Below, in pieces: positions 52,926 to 62,178 of a stretch of 64,000 nucleotides of DNA (positions are counted from its first letter, which is position 1; every line of letters starts with the position of its first letter). The stretch is taken from positions 19,457 through 83,456 of the forward strand of contig NZ_JAAKZG010000018.1 in the NCBI RefSeq assembly GCF_011045115.1, written 5' to 3'. The notes beneath the pieces were generated by a model. That model was not told the origin of the DNA, searched no databases, and saw only the letters and a program-made list of their open reading frames with translations. Made by a program: the position numbers and the translations under genes. Source of the DNA: Mesorhizobium zhangyense. Lineage in GTDB: Bacteria > Pseudomonadota > Alphaproteobacteria > Rhizobiales > Rhizobiaceae.

Positions 52926-53699
52926 ATGCTTCGATTTCTCATATTCGGAGCGGCGAGGGAAGCGAGGCCGATTTTGAGTTTGGGATTTGAACCGGTTTCA
53001 GGCCGCACCACCGTCCAGGACGGCGTTTATCAGCAGCTTCGCCACGCCTTGATGATAGGCAGTTTCGATCCCGCGCAGACGCTCACCATCGCGTCGCTGG
53101 CCGAGGCCTTCGGAACCTCGAACATGCCGGTGCGCGAGGCTCTGCGCCGGCTTGCCGCCGAAAACGCGCTGGAGATTTCGCAGAATGGGTCAGCCTGCGT
53201 GCCTAAAGTCACCCGCGCGCGGCTCGACGATCTGTGTCGGGCTCGTGTCGCCGTCGAAGGGCTGGCAGCGGAACTCGGCGCGCCGCGGCTGAGTGCCACT
53301 GACATTGCCGCCCTGCAGCAGATCACTGCCGAGCAGCAGGCGATCGGGCGCAACGACAGTATCTATGAGCTGATTTCCAAGAACCAGCAGTTCCATTTCA
53401 TCATTTACCGCGCCTCCGGCTCCGAGGTGCTGTTCCAGTTGATCGAGACGCTGTGGCTGCGTTTCGGACCCTATATGCGCCTGCTTTCCAACCATGTCGC
53501 ACCTTCCATGCGTGCCGGCACGATGGAGCCGTCGGGGCGGCACACCGTCATCATCGCGGCGCTGAAGGATCGCGATTTCGCACGCGCACGCGACGAAGTG
53601 GTTGCCGACATAAAGACCACGCAGGAGACGCTGCGCACGCTCTGCCCGGATGTTCCCGAGGCCAGGCAGGTCAATTTTGCCACATTCGGCAAGAGCTGA
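52926..53699 (+). CDS. GntR-family (FCD domain) transcriptional regulator, paralog 2
   Basis: A 257-residue regulator; ATG 52926 has CGGAG at five bases. The HTH is TTVQDGVYQQLRHALMIGSF with SLAEAFGTSNMPVREALRRL; the FCD domain has RARVAVEGLAAELGAPRLSA and QFHFIIYRASGSEVLFQLIE, LWLRFGPYMRLLSN. Compared with paralog 1 it has about 15 extra N-terminal residues. Both its own upstream region and that of the next gene (53870) hold the same palindrome, so it probably represses itself and the downstream class V operon, and may also act on the transporter operon. Confidence 0.9.
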   Translation: MLRFLIFGAAREARPILSLGFEPVSGRTTVQDGVYQQLRHALMIGSFDPAQTLTIASLAEAFGTSNMPVREALRRLAAENALEISQNGSACVPKVTRARLDDLCRARVAVEGLAAELGAPRLSATDIAALQQITAEQQAIGRNDSIYELISKNQQFHFIIYRASGSEVLFQLIETLWLRFGPYMRLLSNHVAPSMRAGTMEPSGRHTVIIAALKDRDFARARDEVVADIKTTQETLRTLCPDVPEARQVNFATFGKS

Positions 53700-53832
53700 C
53701 ACGCCCTCGCAGGCAAACGGCGAGCTCTAAGCGCAAAGGCTTTTCCAGGCCATTCCGAAGGTTGCGCTATGGCAACCGCTTTCCTGCAAAACTCCTGCCT
53801 ATTCTTACCCATCCCAGTTGATCCCTGCGGAG

Positions 53833-53856
53833 TTTTGTGATCACATGATCACAAAA
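53833..53856. promoter_or_regulatory. GntR operator, 24-bp perfect palindrome before the class V enzyme gene
   Basis: TTTTGTGATCA, CA, TGATCACAAAA: 11-bp perfect arms, ending 13 bases before ATG 53870. It contains the 16-bp core found at 52887-52902. Confidence 0.7.
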
Positions 53857-53869
53857 CCGGGAACATGGA

Positions 53870-55009
53870 ATGTCAGGTTATTTTCTCTATCATTCGATCG
53901 GAACATTTCCGGGCAAGGCCAAGCGCATGGCTTCGGCACTGTCCGAATTTTCCGCGATATGGTCGGCTGAAGACGATGGCCAGTGGCCGGCGGCACTCGC
54001 TGCGCGTCAACGCTTCATCGACGCCTGGAGCCGGTTGATCGACGCGCCGAAGAATTCTCTTACCGCAGCCGAAAATGTGACGGCGGCGCTTTACAGCCTG
54101 ATCGGCGGCTTGCCGCGCGAGCGGCTGGCCGGAAAGCGCCTGCTGGTGGCCGGCGATTGCTTTCCGAGCTTGCATTTCCTGCTTGCCGGTCTCGCTGACC
54201 GCTTCGGCTACACCCTCGACACCGTGCCGCTTCGCCCCGGCGAAAGCTGGGTCCGCGACGAGGATTTCCTGGCCCACTGGCAGGACGATGTAGGCCTCGC
54301 ATTGCTGACCTTCGTCACCTCCACCGCTTCGCATCGCTGCGATGTGGCGCGGCTTGCCGCCCATGGCCGAAAGATGGGCTCGCTGGTCGGAGTCGATATC
54401 ACCCAAGGCGTCGGGGTGGCGCCCTTTTCCGTTTCCGCAACACCCGTTGATTTTGTCGTCTCGAGTTCTCTGAAATGGCTGTGCGGTGCATCGGGTGCCG
54501 GCATTCTGCAAGTCGCGCCCGACCTACTGAAAGCTTGCCAGCCGGAACTGCGCGGCTGGTTCAGCCAGGAAAATCCGTTTTCGTGGGGCCTCGACCGCTT
54601 CGCCTTTGCTTCCGATGCGCGCCGTTTTGATCATGGCACGCCGGCCATTCTGGCCAGCGTCGCTTCCCAGCCTGGACTCGACTGGGTCATGCAAACCGGC
54701 ATCGACACCGTTGCCGCCCGTAATGTCGCCATGAGCGAGAAAATCATCGGCCACGCGCTGGAAAACGGGTGGGCTGTCCGCTCGCCGCTCGACGCCACGC
54801 AACGCGGTGGCAGCGTCATGCTAATCTTGCCGGCCGGCATTGACCCTGTCGCGGTGGTGGCGAGGCTGCGCGCCGAGCAACTCTACTGCGACGCGCGCGG
54901 TTCCACGCTCAGGCTGTCGCCGGGTCCGGTCACCGACGACGCGTCCATCGATGCGCTGATCGCCAAGCTGCAAAACCTTATCGGCCGGGAGGAGCGCCGC
55001 GCTTCGTGA
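53870..55009 (+). CDS. PLP-dependent class V aminotransferase-fold enzyme, kynureninase-like
   Basis: A 379-residue fold-type I PLP enzyme. FVTSTASHRCDVARLAAHGR and GVDITQGVGVAPFSV contain the PLP-contacting Asp and Gln; SSSLKWLCGASGAGIL has the Schiff-base Lys in a context resembling kynureninase (SYKYLN.GPG) more than cysteine desulfurase. The C-terminal domain ends GSTLRLSPGPVTDDASIDAL. Kynureninase cleaves kynurenine to anthranilate and alanine, but overall similarity is moderate, so beta-lyase or aminotransferase activity on another amino acid is possible. Its ATG follows the 24-bp operator closely, and it is first of a presumed operon with the polar-amino-acid transporter parts. Confidence 0.78.
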   Translation: MSGYFLYHSIGTFPGKAKRMASALSEFSAIWSAEDDGQWPAALAARQRFIDAWSRLIDAPKNSLTAAENVTAALYSLIGGLPRERLAGKRLLVAGDCFPSLHFLLAGLADRFGYTLDTVPLRPGESWVRDEDFLAHWQDDVGLALLTFVTSTASHRCDVARLAAHGRKMGSLVGVDITQGVGVAPFSVSATPVDFVVSSSLKWLCGASGAGILQVAPDLLKACQPELRGWFSQENPFSWGLDRFAFASDARRFDHGTPAILASVASQPGLDWVMQTGIDTVAARNVAMSEKIIGHALENGWAVRSPLDATQRGGSVMLILPAGIDPVAVVARLRAEQLYCDARGSTLRLSPGPVTDDASIDALIAKLQNLIGREERRAS

Positions 55010-55097
55010 CGGCAGGTATCGCCTCGCCTTCAGCCGTGGGAGCGAGGGGATGAAGACAAAAAGGCCCGCAACGAAAACTGAACCAAAGGGAGAGAGC

Positions 55098-55889
55098 ATG
55101 TTGAAACGTCTGGGACTGATTAGCATCATGATCGCCGCAAGTGTCGGCTTCGCCGCGCCTGCCTTTGCCGACAAGATCGTGGTGGGGGCCTATCCGGCGA
55201 ACCCGCCATGGGAATACAAGACCGATTCCGGCAGTTTCGAGGGCTTCGAAATCGATGTTGCCGCCGATGTCGCCAAGCGCATCGGCGCGGATGTCGAGTT
55301 CCAGGATCTCGGCTTCCAGGCGTTGTTTGCGGCGACCGCTTCGGGCCGCATCGACTTCGCCGTATCGTCGATCTCGATCACCAATGAACGCCTGCAGAAC
55401 CAGGCCTTCACGCAACCCTATTACGACAGCGACGGCACCATCGTCGGCAAGGCCGACTCCACGCTCACCTCGCTCGACGACCTCAAGGGCAAGACCATTG
55501 GCGTGATCGCCGGCTCGACCGGCGACGCCTACATGAAGGAAAATGCTGAAAAGCTCGGCGTTGCCGAAGTGAAGAGCTACAACGCCCAGCAGGATCTGTT
55601 GCTCGAAGTCCAGAACGGCCGCATCGATGGCGGCGCCGGCGAGCTGGCCGGCTTCCAGTTCGCCATCCAGAAGATGCCGGCGCTGAAAGTCCTCGTCCGC
55701 ATTCCGACCGGCGAACGCTTCGCCATGATGACGAAAAAGGGCCATCCGATGCTGGAAAAGGTCAACAGCGCCATCACCGAGATGAAGACGGACGGTACGC
55801 TTGCCGTAATCCACAAGAAGTGGTTCGGCGTCAATCCGGAAGCCGGGACGTCGACGGTCAAGCCGAGTGAAATCCCGCAAGCTCAATAA
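55098..55889 (+). CDS. Polar amino acid ABC transporter substrate-binding protein (FliY/HisJ type)
   Basis: A 263-residue SBP_bac_3 protein. ATG 55098 with AAAGGGAGAG upstream; residues 1-25 form a signal peptide (LGLISIMIAASVGFAAPAFA). The mature part has VGAYPANPPWEYKTDSGSFE, GFEIDVAADVAKRIGADVEF and IDFAVSSISITNERL, the ligand-binding Arg/Ser region of the family. It should bind an amino acid or a cysteine-like compound outside the membrane; the neighbouring PLP enzymes suggest an amino acid cleaved after import. Confidence 0.92.
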   Translation: MLKRLGLISIMIAASVGFAAPAFADKIVVGAYPANPPWEYKTDSGSFEGFEIDVAADVAKRIGADVEFQDLGFQALFAATASGRIDFAVSSISITNERLQNQAFTQPYYDSDGTIVGKADSTLTSLDDLKGKTIGVIAGSTGDAYMKENAEKLGVAEVKSYNAQQDLLLEVQNGRIDGGAGELAGFQFAIQKMPALKVLVRIPTGERFAMMTKKGHPMLEKVNSAITEMKTDGTLAVIHKKWFGVNPEAGTSTVKPSEIPQAQ

Positions 55890-55984
55890 ACACAAGCGGT
55901 GCCGGGCCCGTCCATCGCGGTCCGGCACCTCGCCTCCACACCTTCCCATAGTGGCCACAGACCGGCTCCAACAAGGCCTCGCCC

Positions 55985-56662
55985 ATGGAACTGATCGATA
56001 CGTTCTTCAACTGGCAAGTGCTTGTGCGGTCGTTTCCGATCCTGCTGCGCGGGCTTGGCAACACCATCATGCTCGGCTGTGCGGCCATTGCCTTCGGCAT
56101 GTTGGCCGGACTGGCGATCTGCCTGATGCGCCTCTACGCGCCGAAGCCGCTTCGGCGTCTCGCCACCGCCTATATCGACATTTTCCGCGCGCTGCCGATT
56201 CTGGTCGTGCTGATCCTGATCTATTATGCGCTACCATTCGTCGGCATCAGATTGTCGTCTTTCACTTCGGCGGCGCTGGCGCTGTCCATGGTACTCGCCG
56301 CGTTTACGGCCGAAGTCTGTCGCGCCGGCATCGAGAATATCCCGAAAGGCCAGTTCGAGGCGGCGGAGGCCCTCGGCCTGCCGTTCTGGACCGCACTGCG
56401 CAAGGTGATCCTGCCGCAGGCGATCCGCGTCGTCATTCCGCCGCTGACCAGCAATTGCGTGTCGGTGTTCAAGGACACCGCGCTGGCCTCCGTCGTGGCC
56501 ATGCCGGATTTGCTGAAACAGGCGACCGACGCGCAGGCCCTGATGGCCAATCCGACGCCGCTGATCGGCGCTGCCATCATCTACCTTGCCATCCTTTGGC
56601 CGCTGGTGCGGCTGGTCGCTTACCTCGAAGAGCGCAGCAAGAGACAACTCGGCGCGCACTGA
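55985..56662 (+). CDS. Polar amino acid ABC transporter permease (HisM/GlnP type)
   Basis: A 225-residue permease with about five helices. LLRGLGNTIMLGCAAIAFGM opens the first conserved region; YIDIFRALPILVVLILIYYA is the HEAAT-family start motif, and EAAEALGLPFWTALRKVILP is the EAA loop. Only one permease is present, so it would homodimerise. No ATPase gene follows: the next gene is a PLP enzyme. The transporter must borrow an ATPase encoded elsewhere or be incomplete. Confidence 0.92.
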   Translation: MELIDTFFNWQVLVRSFPILLRGLGNTIMLGCAAIAFGMLAGLAICLMRLYAPKPLRRLATAYIDIFRALPILVVLILIYYALPFVGIRLSSFTSAALALSMVLAAFTAEVCRAGIENIPKGQFEAAEALGLPFWTALRKVILPQAIRVVIPPLTSNCVSVFKDTALASVVAMPDLLKQATDAQALMANPTPLIGAAIIYLAILWPLVRLVAYLEERSKRQLGAH

Positions 56663-56708
56663 CGCGCCATAAAACCCACACGAACTAGATGAAACGAAGG
56701 AGACGACC

Positions 56709-57989
56709 GTGAACCAGCATCTGACCCCGAAGGTGGAAGGCGCCGCCGAAAAATTTCCGGTCGAAACCATCCGCGCGATGTTCCCGGCGCTGCAGCAGGC
56801 CGGCGACTTCATCTTCCTGGATAATGCCGCTGGCGCGCAGATCCCGCAAAGCGTGCTCGACGCCGTCACCAACCATCTGGTCAGCCACAATGTCCAGCGC
56901 GGCGGCCGCTATGGCCGTAGCATCGCCGTCGACAAGACCGTCGCCGACGCGCGTGAAAGCGTGGCACTGCTGGTCAACGCCTACGATCCGGCCGAGATCT
57001 GCTTCGGCATGAACGCCACGTCCTTCATCCGCCTGGTCAGCCTCGGCGTCGGCCAGATGCTCTCGGAACGCAACGAGATCATCATCACCGACATGGACCA
57101 CGACGCCAACATCGCCACCTGGCTGGCGCTGGAACCCCTCGGCGCCACCTTCAAATGGTGGCGCATGCGCGAGGACGGCAATCTGCACACCGACGATCTG
57201 AAGCCGTTGGTGTCGGAGAACACGCGCCTCGTCGCCTGCACGGTGACGGCGCATTCGATCGGCTCCATCGTCGATGTCGCCTCGGTGGCGAAGATTGCCC
57301 ATGCAGTAGGCGCCGAGGTGTTCCTCGACTGCGTGCATTACGGCCCACACAGCCTGATCGACGTGCAGGCCTGGGATTGCGACTATCTTGTCTGCTCCGG
57401 CTACAAGAATTTTTCGCCGCATATGGGCTTCCTGTGGGGCCGTTTCGAGACACTGAAGCGGCTGCCCACCTTCAAGGAAGATTTCATCCCCAACGAGCCG
57501 CCGCACAAGGTTGAGGCAGGCACCTTCATTTACGAGAACGTCGCCGGCATGGACGCCGCGGTGCAGTATCTGGAACTCGTCGGCCGCAATCTGGCGCCTG
57601 CCAACAACCGCTCGCGCCGCGAAAACATCGTCTCCGGAATGGCGGCGATCCGCGTCTATGAACTCGACCTGGCTCGCGCCATGCTGAAGGAGTTGAAGGA
57701 TTGCGGCGCCATCATCTACGGTGTTTCAGACGAAGCCCGCATCAACGAGCGCGTGCCGACCTTCTGCTTCAACATTCCCAACCTGTCGCCGCAGATGGTC
57801 GTCGAGCAGATGTCGGAACGCCAGATCGGCATCCGCGACGGCCACATGTATGCGCCGCGCCTGATGAAGCGCCTGAACCTGTCCATGGACAGCGGCGCCA
57901 TCCGCGCTTCGCTGGTGCATTACAACACGCTGGACGAGGTGCGGCGCTTCGGCGAAGTTTTGCGCGAGATCATCGCCGCCGAGGGATGA
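56709..57989 (+). CDS. Cysteine desulfurase-like PLP enzyme (class V aminotransferase fold)
   Basis: A 426-residue protein of the cysteine-desulfurase-like subfamily (TIGR01976 type). [20 protein letters not shown] is the N-terminal signature; [16 protein letters not shown] includes a substrate His; [20 protein letters not shown] has the PLP-binding Asp and His; [16 protein letters not shown] carries the Schiff-base Lys. True IscS and SufS have an active-site Cys loop that I do not see here. It probably acts as a C-S or beta-lyase or related enzyme on an imported amino acid. ATG/GTG choice: GTG 56709 follows GAAGGAGACGACC. Confidence 0.88.
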   Translation: MNQHLTPKVEGAAEKFPVETIRAMFPALQQAGDFIFLDNAAGAQIPQSVLDAVTNHLVSHNVQRGGRYGRSIAVDKTVADARESVALLVNAYDPAEICFGMNATSFIRLVSLGVGQMLSERNEIIITDMDHDANIATWLALEPLGATFKWWRMREDGNLHTDDLKPLVSENTRLVACTVTAHSIGSIVDVASVAKIAHAVGAEVFLDCVHYGPHSLIDVQAWDCDYLVCSGYKNFSPHMGFLWGRFETLKRLPTFKEDFIPNEPPHKVEAGTFIYENVAGMDAAVQYLELVGRNLAPANNRSRRENIVSGMAAIRVYELDLARAMLKELKDCGAIIYGVSDEARINERVPTFCFNIPNLSPQMVVEQMSERQIGIRDGHMYAPRLMKRLNLSMDSGAIRASLVHYNTLDEVRRFGEVLREIIAAEG

Positions 57990-58093
57990 TCGAAACGACC
58001 TAGGGCAGCGAGAAGCCTCCCGCGCTATTCAGCGGGGAGGGGATGTCACAATAATGCGAAATACGGCTCTCTACTCGTTGAGGCTAAAATCGT

Positions 58094-58252
58094 GATCGTG
58101 ATCGGGTTCTCGCTGGCCTCAAGGATAAACTGACCTCAGCCGGCGCCATCGAGGAAGCCGTCCGTGCCATAGCCGGCATCATGGCTGCTACCACGGACGG
58201 CATGCATCGGCCTTCGATGAAGGCGTGCATGGAGCCCAACGTCGACCGTTGA
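58094..58252 (+). pseudogene. Remnant of a serine recombinase C-terminal region
   Basis: The frame reads RVLAGLKDKLTSAGAIEEAV then RAIAGIMAATTDGMHRPSMK, ending in a stop at 58250-58252. 'R VL.GLKDKL' is a typical segment after the zinc-ribbon of large serine recombinases/resolvases; neither catalytic domain nor start is present. The gap 57990-58415 otherwise holds only an imperfect hairpin (CCTCCCGC at 58016 with GCGGGGAGG at 58032-58040) after the PLP enzyme gene. Confidence 0.4.
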
Positions 58253-58415
58253 GGCCGGCTCTGCCTTCTCGTGCAGGCGGATACTTCGACCGGCGCGTGG
58301 CGCGCCTTTAGCCAAGTCTCTGACGTGGGACGGTCAACAAGCCTGCCAGAGCGAGATGATTTCTTGTTGAATCGCTATCTCGCTCTAGCATATTGATTTT
58401 GAGCTATGATCTTGT

Positions 58416-59966
58416 CTAGCGCAACGACGCGACCGTTTTCAACGCGCCATCAAGCATTGTGCCTTTCTCGTCCTTGAGCGCTGCTTCGCGCAGACGCCTG
58501 ATCCAGTCGGAGGCATCGTCGCGTCCCTTCACCAGATCAAGCCCGGAAAGCACGCGGTCGAATTTCGACTGGGCGCGAACATGCGTATCACTGTAGCCCT
58601 TGATCAGGCGGCGACAGTTGAGGATTTCGACGGCAAGCGCATAGTCGGCGGAAACATGATCGAGCGCCAGCCTGTACCAGCGCTCCAGATGCTCCATCTC
58701 GACCTTGTGGCGCAGCAGGCCGCGGCGCCAGCGGCGCAGGCCGCCGATGAACCAGAGCGCGGCAAAGCCCGTAAAACTGTCGGTGCGGATGCGCCGGCCA
58801 CGATTGATGCGGCGATCGAGGAAACCCGCAAGCTTCGGCCGGCTTTCTATGTAGTGGCCGAGCCTGGCCGGCATGGTGCCGCAGAATTCCTCGATGCGTG
58901 GATGAAAATATTCGGTCACCTGCAGGATGGTGCCGTTCTTGACCTCGACCTCGCGGCGCACGCGGGCATCGCGCGTCGAGCGCGTCTTCAGATCGGAGAC
59001 GCGGATCATGTCATCATAGCACATGGCGTTGGCGAGGTGCTTCGCCCCCGCGACCGCCAGCGCGTATTCGTGCGCGGCGCTGTCCAGGGCCACTGCCTTG
59101 TCGAGCCGGTCGAGATATTCGCGGCCATAGGCGATATCCTGATAGTCGACCACCTTTTGCAGGCCGCGCCCGGCCATGTCGCGGACGGTTTCGGGATAGA
59201 CTTCGACGCGTGCGCGCAAAGCCTGCCAGTCCCTCATCAGACGGTCGGGACCTCTGACGCTGCGCGAAACCGGTGTCGCGCCGCTGGGCTCGGCCTTCGC
59301 ACCAACGTCTCTCGCATGGCCTCGCGCGCCCTCATAGCCGCCGGCGAATGCCGCGAGGCTGGCCTTCACGCCGCGGCCAGAAGTGCTGATCGTTTCCTCG
59401 TAGCTTTCGCGTGGAAAAGGCAGCGCACCCGAGCCGGCCAGCGCGCCGAACAGGCTGGCCGAGATCATCGAGCCGGCATCGGCGGCCACTTTCTCCATGT
59501 CGAAGGCGATGAAGCGTTTCGACGCGTTCCCTGCGGTCGCCCGCACTTTTTCCGACGAGGCGCGGCCGTCGCCCGGTTCGATCTTTTCCGACACCGCCGC
59601 GATGCGATGCGAGGAAGCAATCAGCGTCGTGCGGTCCGGCGTGACGAAGCCACGCATGATGGCGCGGCCGGCCTCCATGAGTTCGGCAGCAATCAATATG
59701 TCGACGTCGCCCTGCGCCGGGGACAGTGCAAAGACCGGCCGGCGGCCCGCATCGTGGCACATTTCGACATAGTAGATCGTGGCGCCGGTGCGCTGGGCGA
59801 CGCCGGCGACCGAGGTCGATTGGGCGAGATAGCCATTGCGCTCGGCAACGTCGGTGATCCAGTCGGCCAGCACACCGCCGCCCTGTCCGCCGACGGCGAG
59901 CACGGCAAGTTTTATGATGCTGTCGTCTTGCGGAACTGCCGCCTTCGTCGAGGAAAGAGCCACCAT
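58416..59966 (-). CDS. iorB: Indolepyruvate oxidoreductase subunit beta, long form with C-terminal DUF6537-like domain
   Basis: A 516-residue protein from ATG 59966, immediately after the alpha-subunit stop. Residues 10-200 form the IorB/POR-gamma-like domain (IKLAVLAVGGQGGGVLADWI, DILIAAELMEAGRAIM); the remaining 300 residues are the helical extension found in the long proteobacterial form, including RRLIKGYSDTHVRAQSKFDR. With the alpha subunit it makes the oxidoreductase that converts indolepyruvate and other arylpyruvates to aryl-acetyl-CoA, reducing ferredoxin. An alternative start (59981) would overlap the alpha gene by 14 bases. Confidence 0.88.
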   Translation of the reverse strand: MVALSSTKAAVPQDDSIIKLAVLAVGGQGGGVLADWITDVAERNGYLAQSTSVAGVAQRTGATIYYVEMCHDAGRRPVFALSPAQGDVDILIAAELMEAGRAIMRGFVTPDRTTLIASSHRIAAVSEKIEPGDGRASSEKVRATAGNASKRFIAFDMEKVAADAGSMISASLFGALAGSGALPFPRESYEETISTSGRGVKASLAAFAGGYEGARGHARDVGAKAEPSGATPVSRSVRGPDRLMRDWQALRARVEVYPETVRDMAGRGLQKVVDYQDIAYGREYLDRLDKAVALDSAAHEYALAVAGAKHLANAMCYDDMIRVSDLKTRSTRDARVRREVEVKNGTILQVTEYFHPRIEEFCGTMPARLGHYIESRPKLAGFLDRRINRGRRIRTDSFTGFAALWFIGGLRRWRRGLLRHKVEMEHLERWYRLALDHVSADYALAVEILNCRRLIKGYSDTHVRAQSKFDRVLSGLDLVKGRDDASDWIRRLREAALKDEKGTMLDGALKTVASLR

Positions 59967-59967
59967 A

Positions 59968-62121
59968 TCAAATGTCCGCAAATGTCAGGCGCCGGCTTTC
60001 GCGACGGTTCTGCATAAAGCCGATAAGCCTGCGCCGCATCGTCTCCATGAACCGGTCCCATCGGCCAGGATTGTGGACGACATCGGCGCGGTAGAAGGAC
60101 GGGCACAGCACAGCCGCATCCGCCACCTCGCCGCAATTGCCGCAGCCAACGCAACTCTGGTCGATATGGGCGACGGGATCGTCGCGCAGCGGGTCGTCCA
60201 GCGACTTCACCGACAGCGAAGGGCAGCCTGAAAGCCGCATGCAGGCATGATCGCCAGTGCAGATGTCCTCGTCGACGCCGAATTTCGGCTTCACGATGCG
60301 CTCGCCGTCCTTGATCGCCTTGGCGACCAGCGGCTTTTCGCGGCGTTGCCGGTTGAGCATGCATTCCGACGAGGCGACGATGACCTTCGGCCCGGTCTCC
60401 TCCGTCGTCAGCGCCTCGCGCAGCGTATCGCGCATCTTGTTGACGTCGTAGGTGCGCTCGATATGGCGTACCCATTTCACGCCCATGCCTTTCACCGCTT
60501 CGGTGATCGGATGCTTCGTCGATTTCGACCGGTTACTGGCGCGCGATGACAGAATGTCCTGTCCCCCGGTGGCAGCCGAATAGAAATTGTCGACGATGAC
60601 GATGACGCCGTCATTCTTGTTGAACACGGCGTTGCCGATCGAGGAGGTCAGGCCGTTGTGCCAGAAGCCGCCATCGCCGACGAAGGAGATCGAGCGCCGC
60701 TTGGCGTCGGGCGAATTGAAGGCCGAGGCCGAAGCCGGCCCGAGGCCGTAGCCCATCGTCGTCGCGCCAAGCTCGAAGGGCGGCATGATCGAGAACAGAT
60801 GGCAGCCGATGTCGGAGGCGATGTGGTGCTGCCCCAGCTCCTGCTCTACAAGCTTGGTCGCCGCAAAAATCGGCCGCTCCGGGCAACCGGTACAGAAGCC
60901 GGGGGGACGGCCGGGAACGATTGCCGCAAGGTCTGAAATCTCGTCGGCGTTGTCGATCTTGTTCGGCGCACGGATCTGCACCGGCAGGATGTGTGGGGCG
61001 CCGTCACGCAGGAAGGCGCTGATGCCGTCGAACATCACCTGGCCGGTATACTCACCGGCCATCGGCAGGAATTCCTTGCCGACGATCCTGGTGCCGCGCC
61101 CGGCCTTGTGGAGCATATTGCCAAAGGCCTGCTCGATATAATTGGGCTGGCCTTCCTCGATGACAAGAACGCTATCCTTGCCCTCGCAGAAGCGCAGGAA
61201 TTCGTCGTCGACCAGCGGGTAGACGGCGTTCAGAACATAGAGCGGCACTTCCGTCTCGCCGTAATTGTCGGCAAGTCCCATGCGCTGCAGCGCGCGGATG
61301 ACGGCATTGTACATGCCACCCTGCAAGACGATGCCGACCTTCGCCTCGTCCGGCCCAAAGAACTCGTTAATCTTGCGCGACCGGATAAAATCGACGGCAG
61401 CCGGCCAACGTTTCGCGATCTTTTCCTTCTCGTGGTTGAAGGACGCCGGCGGCAGCACGATGCGGTTTGTGTCGCGGCGCGGCGCGTCCAGCGCCTCGGC
61501 CACCGTCATGGCCGGGCGCTTGTTGTCCTTGGTGACGAACTGGCCGTGGACATGGCATGAGCGAATGCGCACCAGAAGCATGACCGGCGTGTTCGACACT
61601 TCCGACAGTTCGAAGCCGTCCTCCACCGCCTTGACGATCGAGGGCAGATTGGGGCGCGGATCGAGCAGCCAGACCTGGCTCTTCATTGCAAAGGCATGGC
61701 TGCGCTCCTGCATGATGGAGGAGCCTTCGCCGTAATCCTCGCCGACGATGATCAGCGCGCCGCCGGTCACGCCACCCGAGGCGAGGTTGGCCAGCGCATC
61801 TGACGCGACATTGGTGCCGACCGTGGATTTGAAGGTCGCAGCACCCCGGATCGGATAATGCACGGAGGCCGCCAGCATGGCGGTCGCGGTCGCTTCCGAA
61901 GCACTCGCCTCGAAATGCACGCCAAGCTCGCCAAGGATTTCCTGCGCATCGGCCAGCACGTCCATCAGATGGCTGATCGGCGCGCCCTGATAGCCGCCGA
62001 CATAGCCGACGCCGCACTGCAGCAGCGCCTTGGTGATGGCGAGGATGCCTTCGCCGGAAAACTCTTCTCCGGCGCCGAGGCGCAGTTTTTCGACTTCCTT
62101 GACAAAGGACCGTTCAGCCAT
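59968..62121 (-). CDS. iorA: Indolepyruvate ferredoxin oxidoreductase subunit alpha
   Basis: A 717-residue protein; ATG 62121 follows GAAGGAGGCTTCCG. The N-terminal half is the pyruvate:ferredoxin-oxidoreductase-like domain (GVGYVGGYQGAPISHLMDVL, EGSSIMQERSHAFAMKSQVW); the TPP-binding domain holds GFCTGCPERPIF, ASDIGCHLFSI and FVGDGGFWHNG with the D-N motif of thiamine enzymes. The C-terminus has Fe-S clusters: CTGDHACMRLSGCPSL and CVGCGNCGEVADAAVLCP. It is the catalytic subunit. It lies third in an operon behind the KFase-like and MarR genes. Confidence 0.92.
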   Translation of the reverse strand: MAERSFVKEVEKLRLGAGEEFSGEGILAITKALLQCGVGYVGGYQGAPISHLMDVLADAQEILGELGVHFEASASEATATAMLAASVHYPIRGAATFKSTVGTNVASDALANLASGGVTGGALIIVGEDYGEGSSIMQERSHAFAMKSQVWLLDPRPNLPSIVKAVEDGFELSEVSNTPVMLLVRIRSCHVHGQFVTKDNKRPAMTVAEALDAPRRDTNRIVLPPASFNHEKEKIAKRWPAAVDFIRSRKINEFFGPDEAKVGIVLQGGMYNAVIRALQRMGLADNYGETEVPLYVLNAVYPLVDDEFLRFCEGKDSVLVIEEGQPNYIEQAFGNMLHKAGRGTRIVGKEFLPMAGEYTGQVMFDGISAFLRDGAPHILPVQIRAPNKIDNADEISDLAAIVPGRPPGFCTGCPERPIFAATKLVEQELGQHHIASDIGCHLFSIMPPFELGATTMGYGLGPASASAFNSPDAKRRSISFVGDGGFWHNGLTSSIGNAVFNKNDGVIVIVDNFYSAATGGQDILSSRASNRSKSTKHPITEAVKGMGVKWVRHIERTYDVNKMRDTLREALTTEETGPKVIVASSECMLNRQRREKPLVAKAIKDGERIVKPKFGVDEDICTGDHACMRLSGCPSLSVKSLDDPLRDDPVAHIDQSCVGCGNCGEVADAAVLCPSFYRADVVHNPGRWDRFMETMRRRLIGFMQNRRESRRLTFADI

Positions 62122-62178
62122 CGGAAGCCTCCTTCACTTGAAATGCGCCCGCAATCACGGACGCATGGGTTGGTCAGG

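Noticed and set aside
58581..60017. A 478-codon plus-strand open frame opposite iorB
   Set aside because: It lies entirely antisense to a well-conserved gene, and its His/Arg/Asp-rich translation has no family pattern; such frames are common opposite GC-rich genes.
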